A DNA stretch of 64,000 nucleotides from Campylobacter peloridis LMG 23910 (GCF_000816785.1 NZ_CP007766.1:496001-560000); one strand, 5' to 3'; numbered from the stretch's first letter, positions 11,530-22,801 are shown. A program made the numbers and translations. The notes: generated by a model not told the origin, from the letters alone.

Positions 11530-13122
11530 TTAAACTTGAAAATGTTTTAATTCATCTTCTAAATTTTTACAAACTACATTTAACTCATGAGCAACATCAA
11601 GTAAAATTTTTGAAATTTCTTCATTTTTATCACTAAGTTTCACTGTTTCTTGCATTTTTTCAAGTAAAGATTGTAGAGTTCCTTGTGTGCTTGAAATTTT
11701 TTGCATACAAGCACTTGCTAAATCTCTAGCATTTTCATTGCATAATTTAACTTCATTTGTTCCTTCTACTAAATTTTTAGTATCTTTATCTAAAGAATTG
11801 ATTTCGTTAGCATTGTGTTTTAGTTCTTTAGATACTTCATTAATGCTATCAACTAATTGCTTAGTGACCATAGCTATATTTTTTAAGAATTCTTCAGAAT
11901 TTTGTGCAAGTTTTCTAACATCATCTGCAATTACTGAAAAACCTCTACCAAATTCTCCCGCACGCGCTGCTTCTATACCAGCATTTAGTGATAAAAGATT
12001 GGTTTTATCAGCAATTTCTCCCATCATTTCTGAAGCTTTTTTAATCTCATCAGCTTGTTTTTCCATGATTTCTATTTTTTGTGCTAGAGAATTTTCATTC
12101 TCAGCTGCTATTCTAACTTTATTGGCAATTTGATTTAAAGAATTAAGCATGTTATTTAATACTTCAAAAGAAGTGCTATTTGCTTTATTTGCATTGCTTG
12201 AAAGTTCTGCAAGATCTTGCAATTCTGCATGAATTTGTTCGCTTAATTGATATGACTCATCAGTTTTTACATGGCCTTCCTTAGCTCTATTGGCTAAATT
12301 TAAAGCATTTTCATTTAAAAGTTTTGCTTGTTCATCAACCATTTGAGAATTTTCATTAGTGGATACAACTGTGTTTTGAATTTTTTCTATAAAGTGATTA
12401 ATATGCGTGCAAGCTTGTCCTATTTCATCACTGCTTTTTATATTAATTCTTGCTCTTAAATCACCATCGCCACTTGCAAGTTCTTTTGCGTGTTTTAAAA
12501 GATTATTAATAGGTGTTCCAACAACTATTTTTAATATATAAAGCACAGCAAAAACAGTGAAAATCAAAGCAATGGTAAATATTATAATATAAGTCCTTGA
12601 TGAATTTTTTAAGTCCTCATCAATATATTTTAAATCATTATACATATCCATAACACCTAAAACATCACCTTCTTTAGCATTAGCATGACAAGCAAGACAA
12701 CTTTCATTTGCAATTAGTGGGCGTATGAGTCTTAGGTAATGACCTTGCTCGTTATTAATTTCAAGAGCATTTATATTAGGCTTAGAAAATTGCTCACTGA
12801 TTAAAGGATCGTTGATTTTTGAAGTTTTTTTCATCTCAAAAAGCTCTATAGTGCTTTGTGAGGGGTAAATTTTAATATCTTTTATACCTTCTATTTCACC
12901 GGCTTCTTTTATAGCCTGTTCAATTATGGTTGGATCACCTAAATTCATTGCCATTCTTAATGTTTGAAAAACAGAAGTACTTAAGGTATCTAAATTTGCA
13001 CGACTGATTCTATCTGTGGTTTGTTGAGAATCTTTTTGCAAAATAATTTGCATAATAATAAAACTAATTAGCAAGGTTAAAATCATCGCTAAAGATATCT
13101 TTGCACCTATACTTTTAAACAT
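11530..13122 (-). CDS. Methyl-accepting chemotaxis protein with periplasmic CxxCH haem motif (Tlp7 locus)
   Basis: 530-residue transmembrane chemoreceptor. Membrane spans lie at about 10-28 and 177-200; between them is a periplasmic domain of the DUF3365/Tll0287-like kind that contains CLACH (C142, C145, H146), a covalent c-haem site. A HAMP domain (about 200-255) and a cytoplasmic signalling helix hairpin follow, with the CheA/CheW tip ([19 protein letters not shown]). It would bias CheA in response to a periplasmic signal. Directly downstream of purH, C. jejuni carries Tlp7 (Cj0952c/Cj0951c), which is split in the reference strain; here the gene is one intact frame. Ligand and haem loading are not shown by the sequence. 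Confidence 0.88.
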   Translation of the reverse strand: MFKSIGAKISLAMILTLLISFIIMQIILQKDSQQTTDRISRANLDTLSTSVFQTLRMAMNLGDPTIIEQAIKEAGEIEGIKDIKIYPSQSTIELFEMKKTSKINDPLISEQFSKPNINALEINNEQGHYLRLIRPLIANESCLACHANAKEGDVLGVMDMYNDLKYIDEDLKNSSRTYIIIFTIALIFTVFAVLYILKIVVGTPINNLLKHAKELASGDGDLRARINIKSSDEIGQACTHINHFIEKIQNTVVSTNENSQMVDEQAKLLNENALNLANRAKEGHVKTDESYQLSEQIHAELQDLAELSSNANKANSTSFEVLNNMLNSLNQIANKVRIAAENENSLAQKIEIMEKQADEIKKASEMMGEIADKTNLLSLNAGIEAARAGEFGRGFSVIADDVRKLAQNSEEFLKNIAMVTKQLVDSINEVSKELKHNANEINSLDKDTKNLVEGTNEVKLCNENARDLASACMQKISSTQGTLQSLLEKMQETVKLSDKNEEISKILLDVAHELNVVCKNLEDELKHFQV

Positions 13123-13149
13123 AAATCCTCCCTTTTTATTTTTATATTT

Positions 13150-14682
13150 TTAATGTAAAAAGTGTCTTATGCCACTAAAATATAAAGCTATGCCATATTC
13201 ATTAGCAGCTTTAATAATATCCTCATCTCTTATACTTCCGCCTGGTTCTATAATGGCTTTTACTCCAACTTTACTTGCTTCATCTATGCTATCTCTAAAC
13301 GGAAAGAAAGCTTCACTTGCTAAAACACAACCATTTAGATCAAGCCCCATTTCTTTGGCTTTGCTAATAGCTGCTTTAGCCGCATCAATACGACTTGTCA
13401 TACCCATACCAATGGCTACCATAGCGCCATTTTTAACATAAACTACATTGTTTGATTTGGTAAATGCAGCAATTTTCATAGCAATTTCAAGATCTTTTAA
13501 TTCTTGCTCATTAGCCTTTCTTTGGCTTTTTAACACTGCATTTTTTATCTCATCTTCTCTAACTTCATCACTATTTTGATATACAAAACCTCCATCAATA
13601 TGTTTAAAATCATATTTATCATAAGCTCTAGTTAAAAATGGTGCTTTTTGTGTAAAGATTTTAATGCGTTTTTTATCTTTAAAAACTTCTAAAGCTTGTT
13701 CATCTACATTTGCTGCAATGATTACTTCTATATAAATTTCATTGATTTTTTCTGCTAATTTTTTATCTAAAGTTCCATTAATAGCCACAACGCCACCATA
13801 AGCACTCAAAGTATCGCATTTTAATGCGTGGATATAACTTTGGAGTAAATTTTCTTTTATAGCAAAACCGCAAGCATTGGCGTGTTTTACAATTGCCACT
13901 GCTGGAGCTTTATCAAAAGCACTTGCTAAATTTAGTGCTGCGTTAATATCAGTTAGGTTGTTAAAGCTTGCTTCGCCTTTTAAGCTAGTAAAATTATGAG
14001 TAAAAAAATCATCAAATTCATATAAAGTGCCTTTTTGATGAGGATTTTCTCCATATTTTGTATCAAATACTTTTTGTCCTACTATAAATTTACTAGCACC
14101 AAAACCATCGTTAAATCGTTCATTCATATAATTTGCTATATAAGCATCATAATTTGCTGTATGCTCATAAGCTTTTATCATTAAATTTTTTCTAAATTCA
14201 AGATCTAAAGTTCCTTCTTTTAAAGCTTTGATTATTTTTTCATAATCTAAAATATCACAAACTACAATCACATTTTTAAAATTTTTTGCCCCACTGCGTA
14301 TCATAGCAGGGCCTCCTATATCAATGTTTTCAACAATTTCATCAAAATCTTGAGTTAAGATAGTAGTTTTTTTAAAAGGATATAAATTCACACAAATTAA
14401 ATCTATACTTTTTATATCATGTTTTTTGGCTTGTTCTTGGTGGTTTTCATCTTCTCTTTTATATAAAATTCCACCATGAATTTTTGGGTGCAAAGTTTTA
14501 ACACGCCCTTCAAACATTTCAGGACTTTGAGTAAATTCGCTAACTTCTTCTACTTTTAAATTGTTTTCTTTTAAAAGTTTATAAGTACCACCTGTAGATA
14601 AAAGCTCAAAACCTAATTTTTCAAGCTCACTAGCAAATTCTACAACCCCTTCTTTATCGCTTACGCTAATTAATGCCCTCAT
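13150..14682 (-). CDS. purH: Bifunctional AICAR transformylase / IMP cyclohydrolase
   Basis: Catalyses the last two steps of IMP synthesis. The 510 residues comprise an N-terminal MGS-like cyclohydrolase domain (about 1-190) and a C-terminal formyltransferase domain, with KHANACG (catalytic Lys-His) near residue 255 and [10 protein letters not shown] near the end. It lies 9 nt after a J-domain gene and one gene from purL, a grouping also known in C. jejuni. Confidence 0.97.
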   Translation of the reverse strand: MRALISVSDKEGVVEFASELEKLGFELLSTGGTYKLLKENNLKVEEVSEFTQSPEMFEGRVKTLHPKIHGGILYKREDENHQEQAKKHDIKSIDLICVNLYPFKKTTILTQDFDEIVENIDIGGPAMIRSGAKNFKNVIVVCDILDYEKIIKALKEGTLDLEFRKNLMIKAYEHTANYDAYIANYMNERFNDGFGASKFIVGQKVFDTKYGENPHQKGTLYEFDDFFTHNFTSLKGEASFNNLTDINAALNLASAFDKAPAVAIVKHANACGFAIKENLLQSYIHALKCDTLSAYGGVVAINGTLDKKLAEKINEIYIEVIIAANVDEQALEVFKDKKRIKIFTQKAPFLTRAYDKYDFKHIDGGFVYQNSDEVREDEIKNAVLKSQRKANEQELKDLEIAMKIAAFTKSNNVVYVKNGAMVAIGMGMTSRIDAAKAAISKAKEMGLDLNGCVLASEAFFPFRDSIDEASKVGVKAIIEPGGSIRDEDIIKAANEYGIALYFSGIRHFLH

Positions 14683-14691
14683 ATATCCTCC

Positions 14692-15462
14692 TTAATTTTC
14701 TAAATGTTTTTTGATTTTTTCATAAGCTTCGTTGATTTTTTGGAATTTTTCCACCCCTTTTTTTAATTCTTCTTCGCTAACATTATTTGCATTTAATATA
14801 TCAGGGTGGTATTTTTTAGCTAAGGCTCTGTATTGTTTTTTTACTTCATTTAAATTTGCTTGGTTATTAAGTTCTAAAATACTAAAAGCTTGTTCTAAAC
14901 TCATTGTATTTTCACTACTTTTTAAGCGTGATAAATTAGCGATAAAATCATCAAGTTCAGATTTTGCTATATCAAAAGCCTTTGCGATTTGACTTAAAAT
15001 TTCTTGCTTTTTATCATTTAATTTTCCATCAATTAAAGCCATAAAAACCAATACTCTAAGCACATTAAAACGCTCATTTTTAGGAAGTGGAACTTCTTTT
15101 AAAAAATCTTTTGCCACATAAAAAGCGTCGTTTAAATTTTCTTTATGCTCATTAAAACTTGCTTTTAAAAAAGCTCTTTCCTTTGCATCTTTGGCATTGG
15201 CATCTAAAATTTGACTTATCATATCTGCTTCATCTTGGCTTATTCTGCCATCGCTTTTAGCGATTTTTGCTAAAAGTGCTATAACATAATAATTCATGCG
15301 TCTTTTAAATTCATCTACCCTTTCTTCCATAACTCCACGCATAAATCCTTTAGCAAAACCTTTTGCCCCACGCTTTGTGGAATTTAAAAAATCCTGCTTT
15401 CCCCAAGTTTTGTAATACCAATAAAAGGCTAATATAGCTAATATTAAAATAACAAAAACCAT
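14692..15462 (-). CDS. Membrane-anchored TerB/J-domain co-chaperone (DjlA-like)
   Basis: 256 residues: an N-terminal membrane helix (about 2-16), a helical TerB-like domain (about 55-180) and a C-terminal J domain with the HPD tripeptide (KKYHPDIL). This is the domain order of DjlA, which stimulates DnaK ATPase at the inner membrane. The client is unknown. It sits between purL and purH with 2-9 nt gaps, so it is made with purine enzymes, but no functional link is evident. Confidence 0.85.
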   Translation of the reverse strand: MVFVILILAILAFYWYYKTWGKQDFLNSTKRGAKGFAKGFMRGVMEERVDEFKRRMNYYVIALLAKIAKSDGRISQDEADMISQILDANAKDAKERAFLKASFNEHKENLNDAFYVAKDFLKEVPLPKNERFNVLRVLVFMALIDGKLNDKKQEILSQIAKAFDIAKSELDDFIANLSRLKSSENTMSLEQAFSILELNNQANLNEVKKQYRALAKKYHPDILNANNVSEEELKKGVEKFQKINEAYEKIKKHLEN

Positions 15463-15464
15463 TT

Positions 15465-17642
15465 TTATTCCAAGAACTCTTTAAAAGATTTAAAATAATT
15501 TTTTTGTAAATCTGCTAAAGAAATTTTAATGTCATCTAAAATGAATTCTTCATCATTTAATTTTCCAAGTTTTGTGGTTTTTATATTAAAAGTTTGAGCT
15601 AATTTTATAAATTCATCTTCGTTTTTCACACCAACTATAGCTCTAGTTGGACTTTCATCAAAAATCAAGCTATCATTAGTAAAATTAGTATTAGCTATTA
15701 TGCCTAAATTTGCTTTTGCACTCATTTTAGCTAAAGTAAGTGCTATACCTCCTATGCCTACGCTATTAGCACAATCAAGTACTTGCATATCATTGGCTTT
15801 TAGTAAAAACTCCCAAAGTTTTCTTTCTTCTTTAAAATCTATTGCATCAAGAACTCCAGCAACTTGCTGATCTAAAATTTTACTAATTAAAGAACCTGCG
15901 AAATTAGCCTTTGTTTCTCCAAGTAAATAAATTGCTTGTGTGTTTTTGCTAAAATAAGATTTTAAAATTTTATTTGCATCTTCGCAAACCCCAACACATA
16001 CTATAGTAGGGCTAGGAAATATGCTTATACCATCTGTTTCATTGTATAAAGAAACATTACCGCTTACTACTGGGGTGTTTAATTCTTTGCAAGCTTGTTT
16101 TATACCCTCACAACCTTGGGCAAATTGCCACATTACTTCAGGATTTTGTGGATTACCATAATTTAAACAATCGCTAATTGCTAAAGGTTTTGCACCCGCA
16201 CAAGCAACCTTTCTTCCTGCACTAGCAACATTCATTGCTGCGCCTATTTTTGGATCAACATAATTTAATCTTGAATTACACTCAATAGCCATTGCTAAGG
16301 CACATTGATTTTCTTTAACGCGTATAGAGCAAGCACCTAAGCTTCCATCTGCTTTTATGGTATTAGTTTGCACGCTAGAATCAAATTGATCATAAATATA
16401 AGCCTTATCGCTTGCGTTTTCATTTTTCAAAAGTGCTATAAAAGCATCTTGTTGTGAGCTTTTTAAAGAAAAATTATAAGTTTTTATAATGTCTAGATAT
16501 TTTGGTTTTTGGGTATTTCTATCTAAAATAGGGGCTTTTTGGCTAAGAGGTTCAATTGGGATTAAACCTACTAATTCATCATGCCAAAAAAGTTCCATAT
16601 TGCCACTATCACTAACCTCGCCAATAATCGCTGCATCAAGCCCCCATTTTTCAAAAATAGCTATAATTTCTTTTTCATAACCTTTTTTTGCGCAAATTAA
16701 CATACGCTCTTGTGATTCGCTTAGCATAAGCTCATAAGGGCTCATACCTTCTTCTCTCATAGGGGTTTTATCAAGATATAATTTCATACCACTACCACTG
16801 CGTCCAGCCATTTCAAAGGAACTTGAAGTAAGTCCTGCAGCTCCCATATCTTGAATTCCTATAATATAATCTGTTTTAAAAAGTTCTAAACAAGCTTCCA
16901 TTAAAAGTTTTTCTATAAAAGGATCGCCAATTTGCACCGTAGGCCTTAAACTTTTATCTGCTTGAGAAAAGCTATCACTTGCCATAACAGCACCACCAAG
17001 CCCATCACGACCTGTTTTAGAGCCTACATAAATTACAGGATTTCCAACACCTTCTGCCTTTGCATAAAATATATCTTCAATTTTACATGTGCCTAAAGCA
17101 AAAGCATTTACTAAGATATTGCCATTAAAGCATTCATCAAAGGCACATTCTCCACCTATGGTAGGAACTCCCATGCAATTACCATAGTGAGAAATTCCAC
17201 TTACTACACCTTTAACTAAGTATTTTTGGCGTTTTCCAATTTGCTCATCGTGGATATTTCCAAATTTTAAAGAATTCATTCCCGCAACAACTCTTGCACC
17301 CATAGTAAAAACATCACGCATAATGCCACCTACACCAGTAGCAGCACCTGCAAAAGGCTCTATAAAACTTGGATGATTATGGCTTTCTACTTTAAAAACT
17401 GCTGCCATACCTTTGCCTATGTCTATAACCCCTGCATTTTCTCCAGGGCCTTGGATCACCCATGGTGCTTTTGTTGGGAAGCCATTGAGGTATTTTTTAC
17501 TTGATTTATATGAGCAATGCTCACTCCACATAGCAGAAATTACTCCAAGTTCTAATAAATTTGGCTCTCTTCCTAAAATATTAATAATCTCTTGATATTC
17601 TTCTTCGCTAATTTTATGCTGTTTTATAAGTTCTTTATCCAT
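15465..17642 (-). CDS. purL: Phosphoribosylformylglycinamidine synthase, PurL subunit
   Basis: ATP-dependent amidation of FGAR to FGAM in purine synthesis. At 725 residues this is the small PurL type that works with separate PurS and PurQ glutaminase subunits, not the 1300-residue fused form. Seen are [12 protein letters not shown], the [14 protein letters not shown] loop, KVESHNHPS and [11 protein letters not shown] blocks. purS and purQ are not in this window. Confidence 0.97.
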   Translation of the reverse strand: MDKELIKQHKISEEEYQEIINILGREPNLLELGVISAMWSEHCSYKSSKKYLNGFPTKAPWVIQGPGENAGVIDIGKGMAAVFKVESHNHPSFIEPFAGAATGVGGIMRDVFTMGARVVAGMNSLKFGNIHDEQIGKRQKYLVKGVVSGISHYGNCMGVPTIGGECAFDECFNGNILVNAFALGTCKIEDIFYAKAEGVGNPVIYVGSKTGRDGLGGAVMASDSFSQADKSLRPTVQIGDPFIEKLLMEACLELFKTDYIIGIQDMGAAGLTSSSFEMAGRSGSGMKLYLDKTPMREEGMSPYELMLSESQERMLICAKKGYEKEIIAIFEKWGLDAAIIGEVSDSGNMELFWHDELVGLIPIEPLSQKAPILDRNTQKPKYLDIIKTYNFSLKSSQQDAFIALLKNENASDKAYIYDQFDSSVQTNTIKADGSLGACSIRVKENQCALAMAIECNSRLNYVDPKIGAAMNVASAGRKVACAGAKPLAISDCLNYGNPQNPEVMWQFAQGCEGIKQACKELNTPVVSGNVSLYNETDGISIFPSPTIVCVGVCEDANKILKSYFSKNTQAIYLLGETKANFAGSLISKILDQQVAGVLDAIDFKEERKLWEFLLKANDMQVLDCANSVGIGGIALTLAKMSAKANLGIIANTNFTNDSLIFDESPTRAIVGVKNEDEFIKLAQTFNIKTTKLGKLNDEEFILDDIKISLADLQKNYFKSFKEFLE

Positions 17643-17652
17643 CTTTTCTCCT

Positions 17653-18984
17653 TTATTTTCCTAAACAAAAATTACCAAACATCTCATCTAAAATTTCATC
17701 TCTTTTAAATTCTTTTGTAAATTGGGCTATTTCTCCTATGGCTAAATTTAATTCAAATGCAAATAATTCTAAAGAATGCTCTTGTAATAAATCTTTTGCA
17801 CGCAAAATGGCTTCACTTGCATTTTTACAAGCATTTAAAATTAGCGTATTGGTAATTAACATCCCATCGCCATCTAAAGTATTTAGATAGTCATTTAAAG
17901 CATTTTTAATTGCTTGAACTGATTTTTGAGCACAAATTAAAACACATGAATTTTTAATTGAGTGGTTAAATTTAATTTCTAAATCTACTTTATTTAAAGT
18001 ATAAATAATCTTTTTTTTGCTTTGCTTTAAAATGTTTAAAATTTCTTCATCTTCATTTTCAAATTCTTTTGAAGCGTCAAATACTGCTATGATTATATCC
18101 GCTTCTTTAATGCTTTCATAACTTAAGTTTACTCCAATTTTTTCTATTTCATCGTCGGTATTTCTAATACCTGCTGTGTCTATAATTTTTATTAAATGAG
18201 AGCCAATTTTTATATTTTCTTCAATGCGATCTCTTGTAGTACCAGCTACATTAGATACTATAGCACGCTCATAAGCTAAAAGAGAATTTAACAAAGAACT
18301 TTTTCCAGCATTTGGCTTGCCAACAATAGCAACTTTAAAGCCATCAATAAGTCCTTTTTTAGTTAAAGAAATATCCACTATATCATGTAAAAGTTTTGAA
18401 TTTTTTTCACACATAAGAACAATTTGTTTTAGTAAATTTGGTGGTAAATCATCATCTGCATAATCAATGCTAGTTTCAACAAAGGCTAGAGTTTTAACAA
18501 GATCTATTCTTATGGTATTTAAAAAATTACCCAAATCACCTTTTATGTTTTTAGCAATGATATTTGCTGCACTTGAGGATTTAGACATGATAATATCTTG
18601 AATACTTAAAGCCTTTAAAAGATCCATTTTTCCATTTAAGCAAGCTCTTTTGCTAAATTCTCCAGGTTCTGCTAAACGACATAATTTTGAGTTGATAAGT
18701 TCATCAAGTAAAATTTCACTTAAAGAGAAGCCGCCATGAAGTTGAAATTCTACTATATCTTCTCCAGTAAATGAATATGGTGCTTTAAAATAAATAACCA
18801 AAGCTTCATCTAAAAAATCTTCATTATTTTTATAAATTTGGCATAAATGAGCATAGCGAGGTTTAAGTTGTGTTCTTTTTGTGAGTTTTAAAGCAAGCTC
18901 TAAAGCTTGCTTACCGCTGATTCTAACAATGCTAATGGAGCCTATGCCATGAGCTGTAGCTATAGCTGCTATAGTATCATTCAT
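17653..18984 (-). CDS. mnmE: tRNA modification GTPase MnmE
   Basis: With MnmG, installs carboxymethylaminomethyl groups at U34 of several tRNAs. The 443 residues show an N-terminal tetrahydrofolate-binding domain, a G domain inserted in the helical domain (P-loop GKPNAGKS near residue 223, DTAGI), and the catalytic C-terminal Cys in FCLGK. It overlaps jag by 4 nt in the conserved rpmH-to-mnmE cluster. Confidence 0.97.
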   Translation of the reverse strand: MNDTIAAIATAHGIGSISIVRISGKQALELALKLTKRTQLKPRYAHLCQIYKNNEDFLDEALVIYFKAPYSFTGEDIVEFQLHGGFSLSEILLDELINSKLCRLAEPGEFSKRACLNGKMDLLKALSIQDIIMSKSSSAANIIAKNIKGDLGNFLNTIRIDLVKTLAFVETSIDYADDDLPPNLLKQIVLMCEKNSKLLHDIVDISLTKKGLIDGFKVAIVGKPNAGKSSLLNSLLAYERAIVSNVAGTTRDRIEENIKIGSHLIKIIDTAGIRNTDDEIEKIGVNLSYESIKEADIIIAVFDASKEFENEDEEILNILKQSKKKIIYTLNKVDLEIKFNHSIKNSCVLICAQKSVQAIKNALNDYLNTLDGDGMLITNTLILNACKNASEAILRAKDLLQEHSLELFAFELNLAIGEIAQFTKEFKRDEILDEMFGNFCLGK

Positions 18985-19823
18985 TCATTTTTCTTCAAAA
19001 AATCATTAACAACGATAACGCGTTGGTTATCATTTTGTTTAATTCCTACATATTTATCTGGAAAGCGTTCTCTAAGTTTTTCAAGAGCTAGTTTTAGCCA
19101 TATACCATCTAGTGGTTTTGTTTGAATTTTTCCATTTACTTCTATTTTTTCTATAAGTATTTTTAGATAATTTTCTATAGCTTGTGTTTGATTTTCTAAA
19201 AATTGAGCAATTTCTAATCGTGGATAAATTTTATATTTAGAGTTTAACCAATTATAAAGCAAATAAGAAAATGCTTTATATCTATGAGCTTCTTTGCCTA
19301 TAAGTAAAGCAGCATCATTGCCATCTAGTTTAATAAGAATGCAGTTATCACTATAAACACTAATGTCTATTATTTTGATATCAAAATCAAAAGTTGATAA
19401 TAACTTATCTAGTGAAATTTTAATTTCATCTATATAAGAGGCAATATCTTTATCTTCTGATTCTTTGTGAAAAGAATCAAAGATTGCATCATTTTTAACT
19501 TTATAATGTTCTTTTTTTTCTATTTTTTCTGTATTAGAAGTTGTAAATTCTTCTTTATGTGTTTTTTTGGTATCATTTTTTTCATGGCTTTTGTTTGTAG
19601 TTTTTGTAACTTTATCATTAAAGCTTTTTCTTGGTTTTTCACTTTGAGTTTGTATAGAATTTTTATGTCCTTTAATACAAATAATGGCATTTTTTCTAAA
19701 CAAACCAAAAAAACCTGATTTTGCATGTTGTATAACTTCGTATTCTAAGTCTATCACAGAGCACTCAAACTGCTTTGAAGCTTCTATGAGTGCTGTTTGT
19801 AAATCTTTAGCTTCTATGTTCAT
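18981..19823 (-). CDS. RNA-binding protein Jag/KhpB
   Basis: 280-residue protein with an N-terminal Jag domain (1-52), a long Lys/Thr-rich linker (about 53-125), then KH (about 130-210) and R3H (about 215-275) domains. The family (Jag/KhpB, formerly SpoIIIJ-associated) binds RNA and is almost always encoded beside yidC. Its start overlaps the yidC end by 17 nt. Its targets here are unknown. Confidence 0.92.
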   Translation of the reverse strand: MNIEAKDLQTALIEASKQFECSVIDLEYEVIQHAKSGFFGLFRKNAIICIKGHKNSIQTQSEKPRKSFNDKVTKTTNKSHEKNDTKKTHKEEFTTSNTEKIEKKEHYKVKNDAIFDSFHKESEDKDIASYIDEIKISLDKLLSTFDFDIKIIDISVYSDNCILIKLDGNDAALLIGKEAHRYKAFSYLLYNWLNSKYKIYPRLEIAQFLENQTQAIENYLKILIEKIEVNGKIQTKPLDGIWLKLALEKLRERFPDKYVGIKQNDNQRVIVVNDFLKKNE

Positions 19824-21390
19824 GTTTAGCTATTTCCTCTTTTTTGTGATTTTTGAAAAGTTTATTAACAATTACTTGCTGGATTAATGAGCAAATATTA
19901 TTTACACACCAATATAATGTTAATCCTGCTGGGAATGTTAGAAAGAAGAAAGTGAAAATTAAAGGTAAAAATTTCATAATCTTCTCTTGCATAGGATCTT
20001 GTATAGCCATTGGAGTGATGAGTTGTTGTATAAACATTGTAAGTCCCATAAAAATAGGTAATATAAACCATGGATCCATAACAGACAAATCTGTAATCCA
20101 AAAAGCCCAAGGAGCCGCTTTTAATTCTATAGCATTTAATAAAACTCTATAAATTGCAAAGAAAATAGGAATTTGGATAAGTATAGGTAAACATCCACTC
20201 ATTGGATTTGCACCATGTTTTTTATAAAGTTCCATCATGTGTAGATTCATTTTTTGCGGATCGCCTTTATAACGATCTCTTATTTCTTTCATTTTAGGTG
20301 CTAAGTCTTTTAATTTATTCATAGAAATCATAGATTTATAAGTTAGCGGGAATAAAATAATACGCACAATTAAAGTCATTACAACTATAGCCCATCCCCA
20401 ATTTCCCATATAGCCATGTAAGAAATTTAAAAATTCAAACATAGGTTTAGCTATAAAAGTAAACCAACCATACTCTACAACATCATCTAAATCCGCATGA
20501 ATACTTCTTAAAATTTCGTGTTCTTTAGAGCCTATATAACCACTAGCTTTAAAGGTATTATTTGCACTTGCAAATACAATGGAATTTTCGTGATTGTCTT
20601 TGGTAACTACAGCGTTTAAAGGATTGTTAAAATTATAAAAAAATGCACTATAATAACGATCTGAAGCTGCCATTAAGGTTACATTAGAAAAACTTTCATC
20701 ATTTTTCACATCACCATCTTCTAACATAGTGATTTTATCTGCTTTATCTAAAATTAAAACCCCATGCACGGTGTAGCTGTCTACAGCTATGTTTGGACGA
20801 TACCCAGGAGTAATAAAATATGGCATATCTTTACTTAAATTTACTTCTAAATCATAATTTCCATATTTATAAAATGTAATTTTTTTAGTAACTACTAAAT
20901 CATTTAAATTTTGAGTAAGAATCAAAGTAGTATTTTCATCGCTTACATTAATAGTTTTTTGATTAGTTGTATAAGCTGTATTAAAAGCTTCTTGGTTGAT
21001 TTTATTATCGCTAAATCTAATTTCTAAAGGTAAAGGCGATAAAGATGTATCAACTAAGTTGATGCTTTTTCCATTTTCATCTTGGTATTTTTTATCACTT
21101 AAATAAAATTTAACTATCCTACCTAAAGAATCAATATGTGCTTCAAAGTGTTCGCTTTTTACTATAGCTATTTCTTCTTTTTTGTTAACACTAAGTTCTG
21201 TTTTTGGTGCAGCTTGAGCTGTGTTTGTAGAAGATGTAATTGGTGCTGAATTATTTTGTTCTACTTGAGTAGTATTTTGTTCAATTGGCGGGGTTTTTGG
21301 AATAAAAAAATAATCATAAACTACAAAAAATAAAAATGATAAAACAACGGCAATTAATATACGTTTTTGTTGAGATAAGTTTTCTGACAC
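19807..21390 (-). CDS. yidC: Membrane protein insertase YidC
   Basis: Inserts and folds inner-membrane proteins alone or with SecYEG. The 527 residues have an N-terminal signal-anchor (about 10-26), a periplasmic beta domain (about 60-330) and the C-terminal Oxa1/YidC core of five spans (about 345-510), including the hydrophilic-groove Arg in VRIILFP. This is the long Gram-negative form. It overlaps yidD at the start and jag at the end. Confidence 0.97.
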   Translation of the reverse strand: MSENLSQQKRILIAVVLSFLFFVVYDYFFIPKTPPIEQNTTQVEQNNSAPITSSTNTAQAAPKTELSVNKKEEIAIVKSEHFEAHIDSLGRIVKFYLSDKKYQDENGKSINLVDTSLSPLPLEIRFSDNKINQEAFNTAYTTNQKTINVSDENTTLILTQNLNDLVVTKKITFYKYGNYDLEVNLSKDMPYFITPGYRPNIAVDSYTVHGVLILDKADKITMLEDGDVKNDESFSNVTLMAASDRYYSAFFYNFNNPLNAVVTKDNHENSIVFASANNTFKASGYIGSKEHEILRSIHADLDDVVEYGWFTFIAKPMFEFLNFLHGYMGNWGWAIVVMTLIVRIILFPLTYKSMISMNKLKDLAPKMKEIRDRYKGDPQKMNLHMMELYKKHGANPMSGCLPILIQIPIFFAIYRVLLNAIELKAAPWAFWITDLSVMDPWFILPIFMGLTMFIQQLITPMAIQDPMQEKIMKFLPLIFTFFFLTFPAGLTLYWCVNNICSLIQQVIVNKLFKNHKKEEIAKHEHRS

Positions 21391-21737
21391 GGATTGTCCT
21401 TTGAAAATATAATCTTAATTAAAAAAAATTGATTATCATTGCAAGGTATATATAAATAACGAAGTTGTTTTAAAGCATTAAAATTTGGTTTAAAACAAAT
21501 TCCTGATTGTAGTTTTTTCTTGCATATTTTAGGATAATCAATCCCTCCTTTAAAAAACGGATTACATTTTAAAATCCTCAAAAAAACTGCACCAAAAGCT
21601 TTAAGAGTATTGTTTTTTTTAAAATGCCATAATGCATATTCAGAACAACTTGGGTAATATCTACAGCATTTTGGTTTGAAAGGGCTTATAAAAAGTTGGT
21701 AAAATCTAATTAGCTTAATGCAAACTATTTTATACAT
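21354..21737 (-). CDS. yidD: Membrane protein insertion efficiency factor YidD
   Basis: Small membrane-associated helper found next to yidC. The core block [16 protein letters not shown] is present, followed by [12 protein letters not shown] use the ATG at 21737, which gives the family N-terminus [14 protein letters not shown]; an upstream ATG at 21758 would add 7 residues. The 127-residue length includes a C-terminal tail of about 40 residues beyond the usual core. The frame overlaps rnpA by 13 nt and yidC by 37 nt. Confidence 0.9.
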   Translation of the reverse strand: MYKIVCIKLIRFYQLFISPFKPKCCRYYPSCSEYALWHFKKNNTLKAFGAVFLRILKCNPFFKGGIDYPKICKKKLQSGICFKPNFNALKQLRYLYIPCNDNQFFLIKIIFSKDNPCQKTYLNKNVY

Positions 21738-22051
21738 CCTAGTTTTTTCAAACCCCATCTTAAATTTTTTTCTAATTTTAAAAAAGGAATTTCATTGATA
21801 CTTGTTTTAGCTACAAGTATGTATTTTCCGTTTTCCACCTCTTGTTTAACCTGAAAAAAAGCTGCTCTTAAGAGTCTTTTGGCACGATTTCTAATAACAG
21901 CTTTTCCTACCTTTTTGCTAGCTACTACAGCAATTTTTTTCTCTTTACTTTGAGTATAAAAAATGATCATTCCTTCGCAATGCCATTTTTTACCTTCTTT
22001 ATATATTGCTGAGAACTCTTCTAAATCACTAATACTTAGAAAATCTTTTAT
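21725..22051 (-). CDS. rnpA: Ribonuclease P protein component, non-canonical start
   Basis: Protein subunit of the tRNA 5'-processing ribozyme. The signature [20 protein letters not shown] is intact. The first ATG (21970) would give only 81 residues and would cut off the N-terminal helix/strand. The codons upstream continue a plausible RnpA N-terminus ([15 protein letters not shown]) without a stop back to 22069, but contain no ATG, GTG or TTG. The best candidate starts are ATA at 22051, which overlaps the rpmH stop as ATAA, giving 108 residues, or ATT at 22033 (102 residues). The gene is certain; the start is inferred. Confidence 0.8.
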   Translation of the reverse strand: MKDFLSISDLEEFSAIYKEGKKWHCEGMIIFYTQSKEKKIAVVASKKVGKAVIRNRAKRLLRAAFFQVKQEVENGKYILVAKTSINEIPFLKLEKNLRWGLKKLGCIK

Positions 22052-22182
22052 ACTGCTAATCTTTTTCTACCTTTAGCGCGTCTAGCATTGATCACTTTAC
22101 GACCATTTTTAGTTTTCATACGAACACGAAATCCGTGAGTTCTTTTTTTAGGTGTTTTATGTGGTTGGTATGTTCTTTTCAT
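22048..22182 (-). CDS. rpmH: 50S ribosomal protein L34
   Basis: 44-residue, highly basic protein reading [19 protein letters not shown] at the N-terminus and ending KGRKRLAV, matching L34 across its length. It was found by translating the minus strand just upstream of rnpA. An AAGGAA site lies 6 nt before the ATG. It is the first gene of the rpmH-rnpA-yidD-yidC-jag-mnmE cluster. Confidence 0.97.
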   Translation of the reverse strand: MKRTYQPHKTPKKRTHGFRVRMKTKNGRKVINARRAKGRKRLAV

Positions 22183-22219
22183 ATTTTTTCCTTAAATAAT
22201 AACAAAATAATAAACGGGT

Positions 22220-22285
22220 ATTTTAGCAAAATCTTACTTAAATCTGCTTTTAATTAAGAGTTATTTTAAAAGATTTTGCTAAATT
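22220..22285. promoter_or_regulatory. Divergent mirror-image promoters for rpmH and the GNAT gene
   Basis: Two outward promoters share a perfect 14-bp inverted repeat (TTTAGCAAAATCTT at 22222-22235, its complement at 22270-22283, 34-bp spacer). Each arm contains an extended -10: TGCTAAAAT on the minus strand (hexamer 22220-22225) and TGCTAAATT on the plus strand (hexamer 22280-22285). Confidence 0.6.
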
Positions 22286-22330
22286 TTGATTTTTGTTTTG
22301 ATTAACAGATATATTTATAAAGGAATAATT

Positions 22331-22801
22331 ATGAAATTTGAGATTTGTGAAAGTAAAAAAGAGGACTTAGCAGAGATATTAGAGCTTTTAAAAGAACTTG
22401 CAATACATGAAAACATGCTTGATGAGGTAAAATGCACTACTAAAGAACTAGAAGAATCTTTTTTTGTAAATAATTATGCTAAGGCATTAAGTTTAAAAGT
22501 AGATGGAAAAATTATAGGTTATGTAATGTATTTTTTTACTTTTTCATCTTTTTGGGGGCGTGGAGGATTGTATCTTGAAGATATTTATATTAAACCTGAA
22601 TTTAGAGGTAGGGGTTATGCTAAAGCAGTTTTTAGGTATTTAGCAAAGATCTGTAAAGAAAAAAATCTCAAACGCTTAGAATGGGTTTGCTTAAATGATA
22701 ATGATTTGGGTATAAATTTTTATACAGCATTAAAAGCAAGACACATGAAAGAGTGGAGAACCTATCGTTTAGAAGGTGAAAATTTAGAAGTATTGATGTA
22801 A
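22331..22801 (+). CDS. GNAT-family N-acetyltransferase
   Basis: 156-residue acetyl-CoA-dependent acetyltransferase. The acetyl-CoA binding motif is seen as YIKPEFRGRGYAKAVF (Q/RxxGxG/A type) and the C-terminal part resembles diamine/spermidine acetyltransferases (LEWVCLNDNDLGINFYTALKA). The ATG at 22331 is chosen because AAAGGAATAATT precedes it; the longer upstream TTG frame lacks a site. C. jejuni has a related gene (Cj0962) at the same place. The substrate is not evident. Confidence 0.87.
   Translation: MKFEICESKKEDLAEILELLKELAIHENMLDEVKCTTKELEESFFVNNYAKALSLKVDGKIIGYVMYFFTFSSFWGRGGLYLEDIYIKPEFRGRGYAKAVFRYLAKICKEKNLKRLEWVCLNDNDLGINFYTALKARHMKEWRTYRLEGENLEVLM

Noticed and set aside
11687-12133. 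148-codon open frame on the plus strand
   Set aside because: Antisense to the chemoreceptor signalling domain; composition is a complement artefact and no promoter or ribosome site fits.
21390-22048. Chromosome origin beside the rpmH-rnpA-yidC cluster
   Set aside because: In many bacteria this cluster adjoins oriC and dnaA, but no dnaA or DnaA-box cluster is present here, and in Campylobacter the origin lies by dnaA elsewhere.
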